This document shows positions 6,347-14,565 of a stretch of DNA of 64,000 nt, in pieces; the stretch's first letter is position 1, and each line of letters opens with the position of its first letter. The DNA comes from Marinagarivorans sp. (lineage in GTDB: Bacteria; Pseudomonadota; Gammaproteobacteria; Pseudomonadales; Cellvibrionaceae). The stretch is from assembly GCA_028281865.1 (NCBI GenBank), contig JANQJB010000005.1, forward strand, positions 1 to 64,000, written 5' to 3'. The position numbers were made by a program, and so were the translations under genes. The notes under the pieces are model-generated. The model was not told the DNA's origin and made no database searches. It saw only the letters and a program-made list of their open reading frames with translations.

Positions 6347-9157
6347 ATGAAATTTAAAAAACGATACTTATCTGCATCTGTACTATTAGCGATGACGCCG
6401 ACCTGTTTATCGGCTCAAACACTCGAAGCACAAGAAAAACAAATAGAACGACGACAAGCGGTTATAGTAGAAGAAGTCATCGTAACGGTAGACCGGCGTG
6501 AGACGACATTGCAGGATTATGCCGGTACTGCTCAAGCAATGACGGCGGACGAACTCGACAGTTTGGGTGTGGGCTCAGAATTTCAGAATCTACAATTTAT
6601 TATTCCTGGAGCGTTAATAAGCAACCAGGAAGGTAATGTTAATATTCGCATACGTGGTGTTGGTTCACCTGACAATACAGAAGTGATTGATGCATCGGTC
6701 ACGAATTTACTCAACGGCGTCTATTTGCCACGTGCTAGAGGTCTGGGCGCAATGTTTTACGATATTGAGCGAGTGGAAGTGAATAAGGGACCTCAAGGGG
6801 TAAACCGTGGGCGTAATGCGTTAGGCGGTTCAGTTAATATTGTAACCAAAAGACCAAGGCACGACGAATGGGGCACTGGATTTAAGATCGAGCGCGGTAG
6901 TAATAATCTCGATAACTTTGAAGGTTATGTCAATATGCCTGCGAGCGACACACTTGCGTTTCGCGCGGCAACGTTTACACGCCAAAGTGATTCTTTTTAT
7001 AAAAATGCTAATGTACGCCCCGAATTAAAGCCGGCCGGTGCGGTAGACGAATTTGCTGGGCGATTTTCAATCGATTGGGTGCCCAACGACTTTATGAGTT
7101 GGTTTTTATCGCTAGATTATGTGAGCGAGGGTGGAACGGGCTATCCGGGACTGAATTATGCGACCGCGCTAAATGGTGATACAACTCGCCCCGCCTATGA
7201 CGTTGATGATTTATCGGAACCACAAGAGGGAATTTGGCGTGGTTGGCAGGGAAGGTTGGATTCTACACACCAGGGTCTTACGTCAGAAATTAAATGGGAG
7301 TTAGGAGATTTTGCAGAATTAGAATACTTGGCAAGTTACCGCGAAATCGATTTTTATCAGGAGAATGCGACTAACGACGGCGTTAATTTTCCAGGGCGTG
7401 TGGAGAGCATTCGCAATGACGGTGGCTTTGATAATTACGCGCAAAACTTCTGGTTAACCAAGTCAGAAAGCCATGTCCATGAATTACGTTTGGCTTCAAT
7501 CGGTTCGCAAGCATTTGAATGGGCGGTGGGAGGATTTTTCTATCAAGAAGATATGCAACAAGGTTTTTTCTCAACCTCGGATAATTCTTTTTGCTGTTAC
7601 TCCGGGACAGAGTTTTCGATTCCTGACGTAGAGCAAAACTCGACTGCCGTATATTTTGACGGAGCGTATAATTTCTCCGATAAGTTAACTTTTCGTTTTG
7701 GTGTAAGGGCAACGGAAGACGAAAAATCTCGCGTTGGCTTAGGTGGAAATTATGCATTTAGAGCCTTAGCGCTCGGTCAAGGTTTTTCGATTACTCAATT
7801 TGCTCGTGTCGCAACAGAAGGTTATGTATACGATCCTTTTGGTCGAAATTTCGATGTCGAGAGTTATCGAGCAATGTTGGATGCGGCTACAAGCGGTGAT
7901 CCCGCACAACTAAATAGTTTGGCAGCAGAATTGGAACGTACAGGTTTGTGGCCAGATTATGATTTTTCCAATATTAACCAACTCACACCTGATCAGGGCC
8001 GCGCGCTCGCGGGTTTATTATTTCTTGACGATGGAACTACAAATTGGGGTTTGCGTGACACTGTTGATGATTGGCTAGATAATTGTTTTGGCCTATTGGG
8101 CGGCACTGTTGGCGAGTGCAATCTCAACGGTACTCCTTCTCAGCTGGCAAGTCAGGGTATGAGTATTCAAGACCAATCAGGTAAATACGACGATAGTTAT
8201 GTCGATTATCGCTTAGCGCTGGAGTATGCTGCCTCAGAAAATAATTTACTGTACGCAACGCTCTCAACCGGTCACAAGTCAGGTGGTTTTAACGATACTT
8301 TTCGCGATGCAGACGGAAACTTACTCGCAACAACATTTGAGCCAGAATTTCTGACTTCCTTTGAATTGGGAAGTAAAAATACCTTCGAGAATTGGCGAGT
8401 AAACGCATCGGCGTTTTTCTATCAATATGATGATTATGTGATTACCCAACTTGTTTCCATCGGTGAAGGTAAGCGTGACCCGGTGACTAATGTTCTTAGT
8501 GATCCTCCGCAATCGGCGGCGCGCACCAATGCAAGCGAGGCCGAAATTTATGGATTGGAGACAGAAATTGTTGGTCTTATCGGTGACAATTGGACCGTAG
8601 GCGCTAACACGCTATTCATTTCAGGTGAATTTAAGGAGGGGCTTGTCTCCGACTCGCGCCAGGGCTTTGGCCGCAACCCCGATGTTGATATTGGTGGCAA
8701 CACTTTACCGGGGATGTCAGACGTTAATTTAAATGCTTACTTAAGAGCGGACTTTGAGGTACACGGTGGAAGCTTGGACGCGACTTTAAGTGCGAGCTAT
8801 AAATCAAAATTTTTCTTAAATGAATTTAATAGTCAGGGCTTTGACTGTTTAGGTAACCCAGTGCCATTGGAAGACACTCCGAATAACGACCTAGGTGACG
8901 GAGGTGGTTGCGTAGACGGTAATCTCACAAGCCCAGGAAAAAATGGAGATGCTTTCAGCGACGAGGTTCCCGCATCCTTGGTCGTCAATTTCACTACAGG
9001 TTATTCTCATGCGAGCACGGGGATACGTGTTGAAGCCTATGTAAATAATGTTACGGACGAGATTTTTTCCCAAAAAGCGATTATTAGCCCGGGAAGTAAT
9101 TTAAGGTTTATGAATACGCCAAGGCAGGCAGGTGTGCGTCTTAAATACAATTTGTAA
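6347..9157 (+). CDS. TonB-dependent receptor
   Basis: Outer-membrane receptor of 936 residues. The signal peptide is about residues 1-23 (ending CLSAQ). A TonB-box-like VEEVIVTV is followed by a plug domain (residues about 55-170, with VNIRIRGVGSPDN, DIERVEVNKGPQGVNRGRNALGGSVNIVTKRP). A beta-barrel ends in VNNVTDEIF...GVRLKYNL with the hydrophobic terminal pattern of this class. It lacks the STN domain of the receptor at 340-3699 and so is not expected to signal through the FecR system. The best neighbour-based candidate regulator is the LytTR protein upstream. A GGGGGA ribosome-binding site sits in a hairpin. The substrate is unknown; such receptors in glycan-degrading marine bacteria import oligosaccharides, siderophores or cobalamin. 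Confidence 0.92.
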   Translation: MKFKKRYLSASVLLAMTPTCLSAQTLEAQEKQIERRQAVIVEEVIVTVDRRETTLQDYAGTAQAMTADELDSLGVGSEFQNLQFIIPGALISNQEGNVNIRIRGVGSPDNTEVIDASVTNLLNGVYLPRARGLGAMFYDIERVEVNKGPQGVNRGRNALGGSVNIVTKRPRHDEWGTGFKIERGSNNLDNFEGYVNMPASDTLAFRAATFTRQSDSFYKNANVRPELKPAGAVDEFAGRFSIDWVPNDFMSWFLSLDYVSEGGTGYPGLNYATALNGDTTRPAYDVDDLSEPQEGIWRGWQGRLDSTHQGLTSEIKWELGDFAELEYLASYREIDFYQENATNDGVNFPGRVESIRNDGGFDNYAQNFWLTKSESHVHELRLASIGSQAFEWAVGGFFYQEDMQQGFFSTSDNSFCCYSGTEFSIPDVEQNSTAVYFDGAYNFSDKLTFRFGVRATEDEKSRVGLGGNYAFRALALGQGFSITQFARVATEGYVYDPFGRNFDVESYRAMLDAATSGDPAQLNSLAAELERTGLWPDYDFSNINQLTPDQGRALAGLLFLDDGTTNWGLRDTVDDWLDNCFGLLGGTVGECNLNGTPSQLASQGMSIQDQSGKYDDSYVDYRLALEYAASENNLLYATLSTGHKSGGFNDTFRDADGNLLATTFEPEFLTSFELGSKNTFENWRVNASAFFYQYDDYVITQLVSIGEGKRDPVTNVLSDPPQSAARTNASEAEIYGLETEIVGLIGDNWTVGANTLFISGEFKEGLVSDSRQGFGRNPDVDIGGNTLPGMSDVNLNAYLRADFEVHGGSLDATLSASYKSKFFLNEFNSQGFDCLGNPVPLEDTPNNDLGDGGGCVDGNLTSPGKNGDAFSDEVPASLVVNFTTGYSHASTGIRVEAYVNNVTDEIFSQKAIISPGSNLRFMNTPRQAGVRLKYNL

Positions 9158-9338
9158 TTCAGTGAGTTTATGAAGGAGGTTTCAAAAAAGGATTTTATTG
9201 TACATTCTCCACGGAGTGTCTTTTAGAGAGGTTGTTGCAACCCCCAAAAATACTGTTGATGTCATCCTCTCTCTTTTTAATTATACCGACCCTGTCATCC
9301 CTGACCTGTCAAGCGGTCAAAGCCCTTAATATCGCTAG

Positions 9339-9370
9339 GCCCTGCTTCTTCTTAGGTGCTGGGCTTTTTT
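9339..9370 (+). terminator. Rho-independent terminator downstream of the TonB-dependent receptor
   Basis: GCCCTGC (9339-9345) pairs with GCTGGGC (9358-9364) with one internal T-T mismatch, directly followed by six Ts. It lies about 180 bp past the receptor stop codon. Confidence 0.6.
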
Positions 9371-9445
9371 CTTTTCCAATGAGCCGTTTGCCGAATCACA
9401 TAAGGTGTAAGCGACCGTATGAGTCATAAAGCAATACAGATAGGC

Positions 9446-9479
9446 GCGAAATAAAAGTATATAATTGCGTAATAAAAGT
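9446..9479. repeat. Two 13-bp direct repeats 21 bp apart
   Basis: GCGAAATAAAAGT (9446-9458) and GCGTAATAAAAGT (9467-9479) match at 12 of 13 positions, with starts exactly 21 bp (two helical turns) apart. This spacing fits a dimeric regulator that binds direct repeats. It lies 263 bp upstream of the AhpD-like gene. Confidence 0.4.
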
Positions 9480-9716
9480 GAGGCTAGGGTTGTAGCTTTG
9501 TCTCCGTCCCCCTGCACAACGGGAAGGAACATGTATTTGCTAACGGAGAAGGGGCCTCACAGAATCTGTTCTTGAGAGCATTGTCGAAGGGGGTCTTAAT
9601 AATACGAAGGAACATCTGTTCGGCTTGATAGAAAGTAAAAAGACCAATTTATGAAACTTGAAAAAGTGAAAAGCTCTTGTGAAAAAATCGAAACTAACTA
9701 ATGTCCTTTTTTTACT

Positions 9717-9728
9717 GAACGAGCGTTC
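9717..9728. promoter_or_regulatory. Palindromic operator candidate before AhpD-like gene
   Basis: GAACG-AG-CGTTC is a perfect palindrome with a 2-bp centre, resembling sites bound by TetR/AcrR repressors. It abuts the GGAG ribosome-binding site (9729-9732) of the gene starting at 9742. No TetR gene is present in the window, so the regulator would be elsewhere. Confidence 0.4.
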
Positions 9729-9741
9729 GGAGTAGTTACTG

Positions 9742-10329
9742 ATGCAAACAAACCCAAAACCATTTCCAATCTATACTACCAATTCAGCGCCCGATAACGC
9801 AAAGCCGTTTTTGGAAGCAACGCTGAATGATTTTGGCATGATTCCAAATCTAGAAGCCGTAATGGCAGGTGCACCTGCGCTGTTACAAAGCTATGTTTCA
9901 AGCTGGGCGGCATTTGGCGAAACTGATTTATCACCTATCGAGCAGCAGATTGTTTATCAGACGGTGAATTTTGAAAATAACTGCGAGTACTGCGTGCCTT
10001 GGCACACTTTGCTTGCGGAAAAAGCGGGAATGGAAACTTCTGATGTCGAGGCATTGCGTGAGGGTGCGCCGCTCAGCGACACCAAGCACGAAGTCTTACG
10101 CCGTTTTACCCAAGCAATGGTGCGAACGCGAGGGCAGATTGCACCTTCCGATTTAGATGCTCTGCTTGAAGCAGGCTACAGCGAGCGCAATGCTATGGAG
10201 GTGATATTGGGTATCGCCATCAAAACCATGAGTAATTACACTAATGCGATTGCCCAAACACCTTTGGATAAAGCTGCGGAGAAACGCCGCTGGACCAAGC
10301 CCAATTTAAGAGAGACGTACCAAAGTTAA
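9742..10329 (+). CDS. AhpD-like / carboxymuconolactone decarboxylase family protein
   Basis: The protein has 195 residues and the family's redox motif C81-E-Y-C84-V-P-W-H88, as in AhpD alkylhydroperoxidases, where the CxxC pair and following His reduce peroxides. The helical repeats around AMVRTRGQIAPSDLDALLEAGYSERNAMEVILGIA fit the CMD fold. It is probably a cytoplasmic peroxidase-like enzyme; the exact substrate is unknown. The start ATG 9742 has GGAG nine bases upstream. A palindrome immediately upstream suggests repressor control. It is followed 18 bp later by the truncated DNA glycosylase frame. Confidence 0.88.
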   Translation: MQTNPKPFPIYTTNSAPDNAKPFLEATLNDFGMIPNLEAVMAGAPALLQSYVSSWAAFGETDLSPIEQQIVYQTVNFENNCEYCVPWHTLLAEKAGMETSDVEALREGAPLSDTKHEVLRRFTQAMVRTRGQIAPSDLDALLEAGYSERNAMEVILGIAIKTMSNYTNAIAQTPLDKAAEKRRWTKPNLRETYQS

Positions 10330-10347
10330 AAATTTCAACCATAAGCT

Positions 10348-10869
10348 TTGCGGAAAAATGCATACAGGTATCGTGTGGTTATACGAACGTTTACTCACTC
10401 TCGATACGAATTTTTGAGCACTCGAGTAGTGCGCAATGGCCAAAAAATTATGGCCACGGCACACAACGTTCAATTTGTAGCGGACACTGCAAGGGAGCAT
10501 GGCAGCTTTGGGAAATTTATTGCCGAATGGCCGGAGACAGATCAAGTCGGCTTGATGGCACACTTAAAAAAATACGGCTCACGTTTAGGTGGTCAAACTG
10601 CGCAATGGTTTATGCGTTATGTCGGCAAGGATTGTTTCATCATTACATCTCATGTTAGCGCTGCGATTATCGATGCGGGCTACGATATCAAAGGCAATCC
10701 AACATCAAAAAAAGATCTCGCGCTTGTACAGCAAGCGTTTAACGAATGGCACGAAGAAACCGGCCTGCCATTTGCACATTTGAGCAAAATCGCAGCTTAT
10801 TCTGTTGGCTCTAATTACGATAATTCTGCTCTGGCCAAGGAGATGCAAAAACTTAGTTCCTCCTTGTGA
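10348..10869 (+). pseudogene. 3-methyladenine DNA glycosylase I-like protein, N-terminally truncated
   Basis: From residue 29 onward (VVRNGQKI...FVADTAREHGSFGKFIAEWP...GSRLGGQTAQWFMRYVGKDCF...TSKKDLALVQQAFNEWH) the product matches the C-terminal half of a DNA-3-methyladenine glycosylase I-like (HhH-GPD) family of about 220-230 residues, as I recall it. The N-terminal half, about 90 residues, is missing. The only in-frame upstream start is a TTG at 10348 with no good ribosome-binding site, and the first 28 residues do not resemble the family. In-frame ATG 10450 would shorten it further. I read it as a 5'-deleted remnant, although a short expressed product cannot be excluded. The 3' half shows no frameshift or stop, so the loss may be recent. 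Confidence 0.65.
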
Positions 10870-11074
10870 ATTCTGGAACGAGTTTGGCGAATTTTATTAT
10901 TAGAGATAATTTGATGGAGACTGCGTTTACATTATTCGATTATATTTGAATATCAGTGAGTGAACTTGCTATTTCACTAATGCGCCTGATTTATTGAGGT
11001 CATTTCAATATGACTTCAATGTTTGCTACTCAAATATTTATCAGGTTAATAAGTTTATGGTGGGTACAGCTAAG

Positions 11075-12472
11075 TTATTTAACCTTGGTTAAAAACTTTC
11101 CCGGCCCTGGAAGCGGTGCTTTGAATGGGATTTCGTCATGTCTTAGTACCGCCTCAAGTCCAGCTTTCATTTCTGCTTTGACTTTGGCATAGGCTGGATC
11201 ATCAATACGATTTTTCCATTCGTGAGGGTCGAGTTTAAGGTCGTAAAGCTCTCCGCCTTTTAAGTCAATATAGTGGTAACGGTCGGAAAAAATGCTGTTA
11301 TGACCACGAAATGTCACCATCGCCGTACCGTTCCAATTTGTACTGGGGTTTTTAATCAGTGGTGCAAGGTTGCGTCCACGAATGGGATAGTTTGGTGGTT
11401 GCGTGCTCGTTAACGACACAAGTGTCGGCCAAATATCTTGCAGCGAAACAGCGTGATCAATGTTGCTACTTTTGCCATCGATAGGGTCATAAATAACAAA
11501 TGTCGTTTTCGATGCGCGTTCCCAATTAGTGCTTTTTTGGTAGTGGTCTTTTTCACCTAAGTGCCAGCCGTGGTCACCAAAGAAAACAACGATTGTATTT
11601 TGGGCGTAGGGGCTTGCCTCAAGCGATGATAATAAATGACCAATTGCAGCGTCGGTGAAAGCGACATTGGCAAGATATGCTCGCACAGTTTCTTGCCAGA
11701 GTTTTTTGCCTCCTTGTTTAAGCACATTTTTTAACGCTCCATTTGAATTTTTGCTAGCTGTATCGTCGAGATCGTTTTCGAGATAAGCGGGTAGCGTGAT
11801 TTTTTCAATATCCGGTAAAAGGTCGAAAAACTGTTTTGGTGCATGCCAGGGCAGGTGGGGGCGGAAGAAACCCACGGCAAGAAAAAAGGGTTGCTCGTGT
11901 TTTTGCTGCAAGAAGTTAACGCCGTAATCAGCGTTTTTCCATTCTCTAGTCGATTCCAATTTTTCGTCACCTTCGCTCCAAATAAGTTTGGTCCCGCTAA
12001 CTTTTCTCACTTTGCCAACGCTTTGCCCGCCTTTTCTGCCTCCGGTAATCAGAAATTCGTTAATACTGTCCTCGGGTTTATGAAATATCTTTCCTACGGA
12101 AGCGGTCTTGTATCCCCTTGCAGTAAAATACTGTGGCATAGTTTCCAGCTTTGTTACCCAATTAAGCTTCGATTTACGAAAGTTACCTGCGCTGTTATGT
12201 GTAATGCCCGTTTCATGTGGGCGTCGCCCGGTCAGCAGCGCCGCGCGGGAAGAGTTGCAAACTGGGGAGGCAGAGTAAGCTTTTTGAAAGCGTGTCCCCT
12301 TAGCTGCGAGTGCGTCGATATTGGGTGTGTGCGCTTGCGGGTGCCCGCCGAACAGCCCCGTGTAGTCATTTAAATCGTCGACCGCGATTAGAAGGATGTT
12401 TTTGGGTGTTTGTGCGATTGCAAATGGGATGCAAACGAATATTAATGATAGGAGCAAAGTCGCTTTAAACAT
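11075..12472 (-). CDS. Secreted sulfatase (formylglycine-dependent, iduronate-sulfatase-like)
   Basis: This 465-residue sulfatase hydrolyses sulfate esters, probably on a sulfated glycan. A signal peptide covers residues 1-20 (FKATLLLSLIFVCIPFAIA). Metal ligands D32-D33 lie in AVDDLND. The modification motif C72-N-S-S-R carries the cysteine converted to formylglycine (C-x-S/P-x-R). FFGDHGWHLGEKDHYQK supplies the distal metal-binding Asp-His. Length and motifs fit the S1 sulfatases related to iduronate-2-sulfatase. ATG 12472 is preceded by AAGG at 6 bases. It stands alone; the only FGE-domain protein in the window (38447-40120) lacks the cysteines needed for maturation, so a maturase must be encoded elsewhere. 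Confidence 0.93.
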   Translation of the reverse strand: MFKATLLLSLIFVCIPFAIAQTPKNILLIAVDDLNDYTGLFGGHPQAHTPNIDALAAKGTRFQKAYSASPVCNSSRAALLTGRRPHETGITHNSAGNFRKSKLNWVTKLETMPQYFTARGYKTASVGKIFHKPEDSINEFLITGGRKGGQSVGKVRKVSGTKLIWSEGDEKLESTREWKNADYGVNFLQQKHEQPFFLAVGFFRPHLPWHAPKQFFDLLPDIEKITLPAYLENDLDDTASKNSNGALKNVLKQGGKKLWQETVRAYLANVAFTDAAIGHLLSSLEASPYAQNTIVVFFGDHGWHLGEKDHYQKSTNWERASKTTFVIYDPIDGKSSNIDHAVSLQDIWPTLVSLTSTQPPNYPIRGRNLAPLIKNPSTNWNGTAMVTFRGHNSIFSDRYHYIDLKGGELYDLKLDPHEWKNRIDDPAYAKVKAEMKAGLEAVLRHDEIPFKAPLPGPGKFLTKVK

Positions 12473-12622
12473 GAACAGCCTTGACGCTTCTGAATATTAT
12501 TTCAATTTTAGATCACGTTACCACAAGCATTGCATTGCCGTGATCCAGAATGATGAAAAGTATATCGCAGATTTGTCAGGCTGTTGTTTACTTGACTATT
12601 AGATCCTTATTTGAGCTTAGCT

Positions 12623-12955
12623 CTAATCTGTCTCGTAAACGGTGAAATGGCAGCTTGAGCTCGGGCTTGGCGCTTGCGAAGTGGGATTGACATAAAAGCT
12701 CGGGTGGTTCGCGCTCATGGCGCAGCCAAACAGTGGTGTAGGTATCGTTGCGGTCCTATAGCGAATCGCGGTCGCTGCGCTTACCGAGTCGCAATCAAGG
12801 TTCCTAACCAGGTAAATGCTGCTTTCGAATTCGGTTGTCCATTCGCAGTGAGATGCACTTGAGTACATGCCACTTGCGACAACCTCGTCGGCGTTTGCTT
12901 GTTGGATTGCAATTGCAGTGCACGCGAATAAAAATAATTGGTTTAATCTTCTCAT
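12623..12955 (-). CDS. Small secreted protein of unknown function with four cysteines
   Basis: The protein has 110 residues from ATG 12955. A clear signal peptide (MRRLNQLFLFACTAIAIQQ, then ANADE) supports this start over an upstream in-frame ATG at 12991, which would add 12 residues before the signal. The mature part is about 88 residues with four cysteines (HCEW, LDCDS, FGCAM, SCHF), enough for two disulfides. The C-terminal tail is Ser/Pro-rich. A GGGGGG Shine-Dalgarno 6 bases upstream is the tail of a CCAAATTTGG palindrome. I do not recognise the family. Confidence 0.6.
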   Translation of the reverse strand: MRRLNQLFLFACTAIAIQQANADEVVASGMYSSASHCEWTTEFESSIYLVRNLDCDSVSAATAIRYRTATIPTPLFGCAMSANHPSFYVNPTSQAPSPSSSCHFTVYETD

Positions 12956-13063
12956 ATTATCCCCCCAAATTTGGATTTTCTGAGTTACCACGGGTTAAAG
13001 TACAGTTGTTAAAATGCCCGCCCTGACAATACCTCTCCGTAACAACCTCGGTTAAGGCACAAC

Positions 13064-13135
13064 GTTGACGAAAGCTGTTTCGTTACCGAAAGTTGCTAAA
13101 TTGACGAAAAATACAGAACTGGCGAAAGTCGCTAC
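13064..13135. repeat. Four imperfect 18-bp tandem repeats
   Basis: CGAAA occurs at 13069, 13087, 13105 and 13123, exactly 18 bp apart, inside units with consensus close to GTTGACGAAAGTTGCTAA. The last unit overlaps the stop codon (13132-13134) of the minus-strand hydrolase gene. Read on the plus strand from TTG 13065, the units give degenerate hexapeptides LTKAVS, LPKVAK, LTKNTE, LAKVAT, but the frame is only 28 codons and has no ribosome-binding site. Function is unknown. Confidence 0.6.
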
Positions 13136-14268
13136 ATTTCGAGATTGTTTTTAAATTGCCTTATTGCCCTCGAGAGGTTTTGTTGATGTTCACTCAGCGA
13201 GTAAAAGCTGCCGTGGTCGTGGCCGGCGTAAAGGGTCAAGCTCACATCGACGCTAAAGCTCATTAAATGTTGGTACATCTCGTTGGCGTTGCGCACCGGT
13301 ACAATCCAGTCGCGTTCGCCGTGAAATAAAAAAACGTTTTGTAGCAGGGCATTTGGTTGAAAAAATAGGGGTGAGCTAGTCAGCATTCGCCGGCGACTTG
13401 CATCTTCAGTTCTGCCCGCGAGGAATTGGCAATCATATTGGCTACCGTAAAGTAAGCGTATATCGTTGCGATAAAAGTCTACGGGTGCTGCTGCGGCAAT
13501 AACGGTATTGATTCTTTCGTCCCGCATTGCCAACAACAGCCCCGTATTTCCCCCCCGACTACCCCCATTGACAAGCACCTTGTCAAAGCGTGCTTGGCTC
13601 GGAAGTAAGGTTTCTGCGACGTTTAGAAAAGCGATAGCATCATCAGCCGCACCTGCGTAGGCGTCGCAAAAATCTCCGTCTGCTGGATAGACTCCAGAAG
13701 AAAAATCGAATATTTGTCCGCGAAATAGCGGAATGATTTTAATAAAGTCGGCGAACGGTGATGTGTTGCCATACTGTTCGGCAAAGTGCTCAACCGACTT
13801 GCGTTTAAGCGCTTGGTTGAGCCCGCTCGCCACAATAACAATTGGGCGCGGAGAAGAGCTTTCGTCAAGTGGTGTGAGGATGGCGCCATAATGGGTGCGA
13901 TTACTGACTCGATGCCTGACGATATCGACTTGCATCTCGTTGTGTTGTTCACTGCGCACAACTGCGACGTCTTTCGGTGATAAGTCGCGATTTTCCCAAG
14001 TGAGTTCTACGCTTTCGATCTCTTCCCCGGTAATCTCCCTGTAATCGAAGACAGTATCTATCTGCCCGGGCTGATTCGAATTTTGGCTACCGTTACCCGC
14101 TTGATTGTTATTACCAGTTGGATTTTTATTGCCGGTTGGATTGTTATTGCTCGAGGAATTCTCGTTTTCTCTTTGGCTACCCACTGATTGCGGTAGCGTT
14201 GAGCTATCGCCGCAATTGCAAAGAACCAAAGCGGGCAAAAACAACGTCATTTTTAAGTATCTGTTCAT
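13132..14268 (-). CDS. Exported alpha/beta hydrolase (S9-peptidase-like fold)
   Basis: The protein has 378 residues. The N-terminus MNRYLKMTLFLPALVLCNCG is a short signal sequence; cysteines at its end hint at a lipoprotein, but the residues before them do not fit a standard lipobox. A low-complexity linker rich in Asn, Gly and Ser (NPTGN repeats) covers about residues 30-70. The catalytic core has the nucleophile elbow GGSRGG, an acid in HGERDWIVP and a histidine in AGHDHGSF, giving a complete Ser-Asp-His triad. This resembles prolyl-oligopeptidase-type or esterase-type hydrolases acting in the periplasm or on the outer membrane. ATG 14268 is preferred over an upstream in-frame TTG at 14292, which only precedes the signal sequence. 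Confidence 0.85.
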   Translation of the reverse strand: MNRYLKMTLFLPALVLCNCGDSSTLPQSVGSQRENENSSSNNNPTGNKNPTGNNNQAGNGSQNSNQPGQIDTVFDYREITGEEIESVELTWENRDLSPKDVAVVRSEQHNEMQVDIVRHRVSNRTHYGAILTPLDESSSPRPIVIVASGLNQALKRKSVEHFAEQYGNTSPFADFIKIIPLFRGQIFDFSSGVYPADGDFCDAYAGAADDAIAFLNVAETLLPSQARFDKVLVNGGSRGGNTGLLLAMRDERINTVIAAAAPVDFYRNDIRLLYGSQYDCQFLAGRTEDASRRRMLTSSPLFFQPNALLQNVFLFHGERDWIVPVRNANEMYQHLMSFSVDVSLTLYAGHDHGSFYSLSEHQQNLSRAIRQFKNNLEM

Positions 14269-14565
14269 CGTCGAAAAGTCTCGTAACACCAATATCGCTA
14301 TGTTTTATTGCTGTGAGTTGGGCCGCTATTCGCGGTTTTCAGGCCCGGGTCGACTTTACTTAATCCCAAATTGGAGGTCCTGAAGTTTGGCTAAAGAAAA
14401 CCTTTTGTATAACTAAATTTCTTTGCGACTGATTTTTAGGTTGCGTAAGAAGCCAAATTTGTTGTATTTGGTGACAAAAGCCATAGGTATCGAACTCATC
14501 GGTTTAAGCTGAATCTTTAGCTGGTTTAGAATCTGTGCTCACTTTTTGGGGGGTGATTTTGTGTT

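Larger units (their letters stand above)
9158..9741. other. 584-bp intergenic region after the receptor
   Basis: No credible gene is present. The region holds an isolated AAGGAGGT (9172-9179) inside an 18-codon ATG frame, a GGTTG/CAACC mini-hairpin near 9229-9243, a terminator at 9339-9370, a 13-bp direct repeat pair at 9446-9479 and an operator-like palindrome just before the next gene at 9717-9728. The rest shows nothing recognisable. Confidence 0.5.

Noticed and set aside
9232-9429. 65-codon plus-strand frame after the second receptor
   Set aside because: It crosses the terminator at 9339-9370 and has no family resemblance or good start.
13065-13151. Plus-strand hexapeptide-repeat frame in the 18-bp repeats
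   Set aside because: Only 28 codons from a TTG, no ribosome-binding site, and stop codon immediately upstream; kept only as a repeat.
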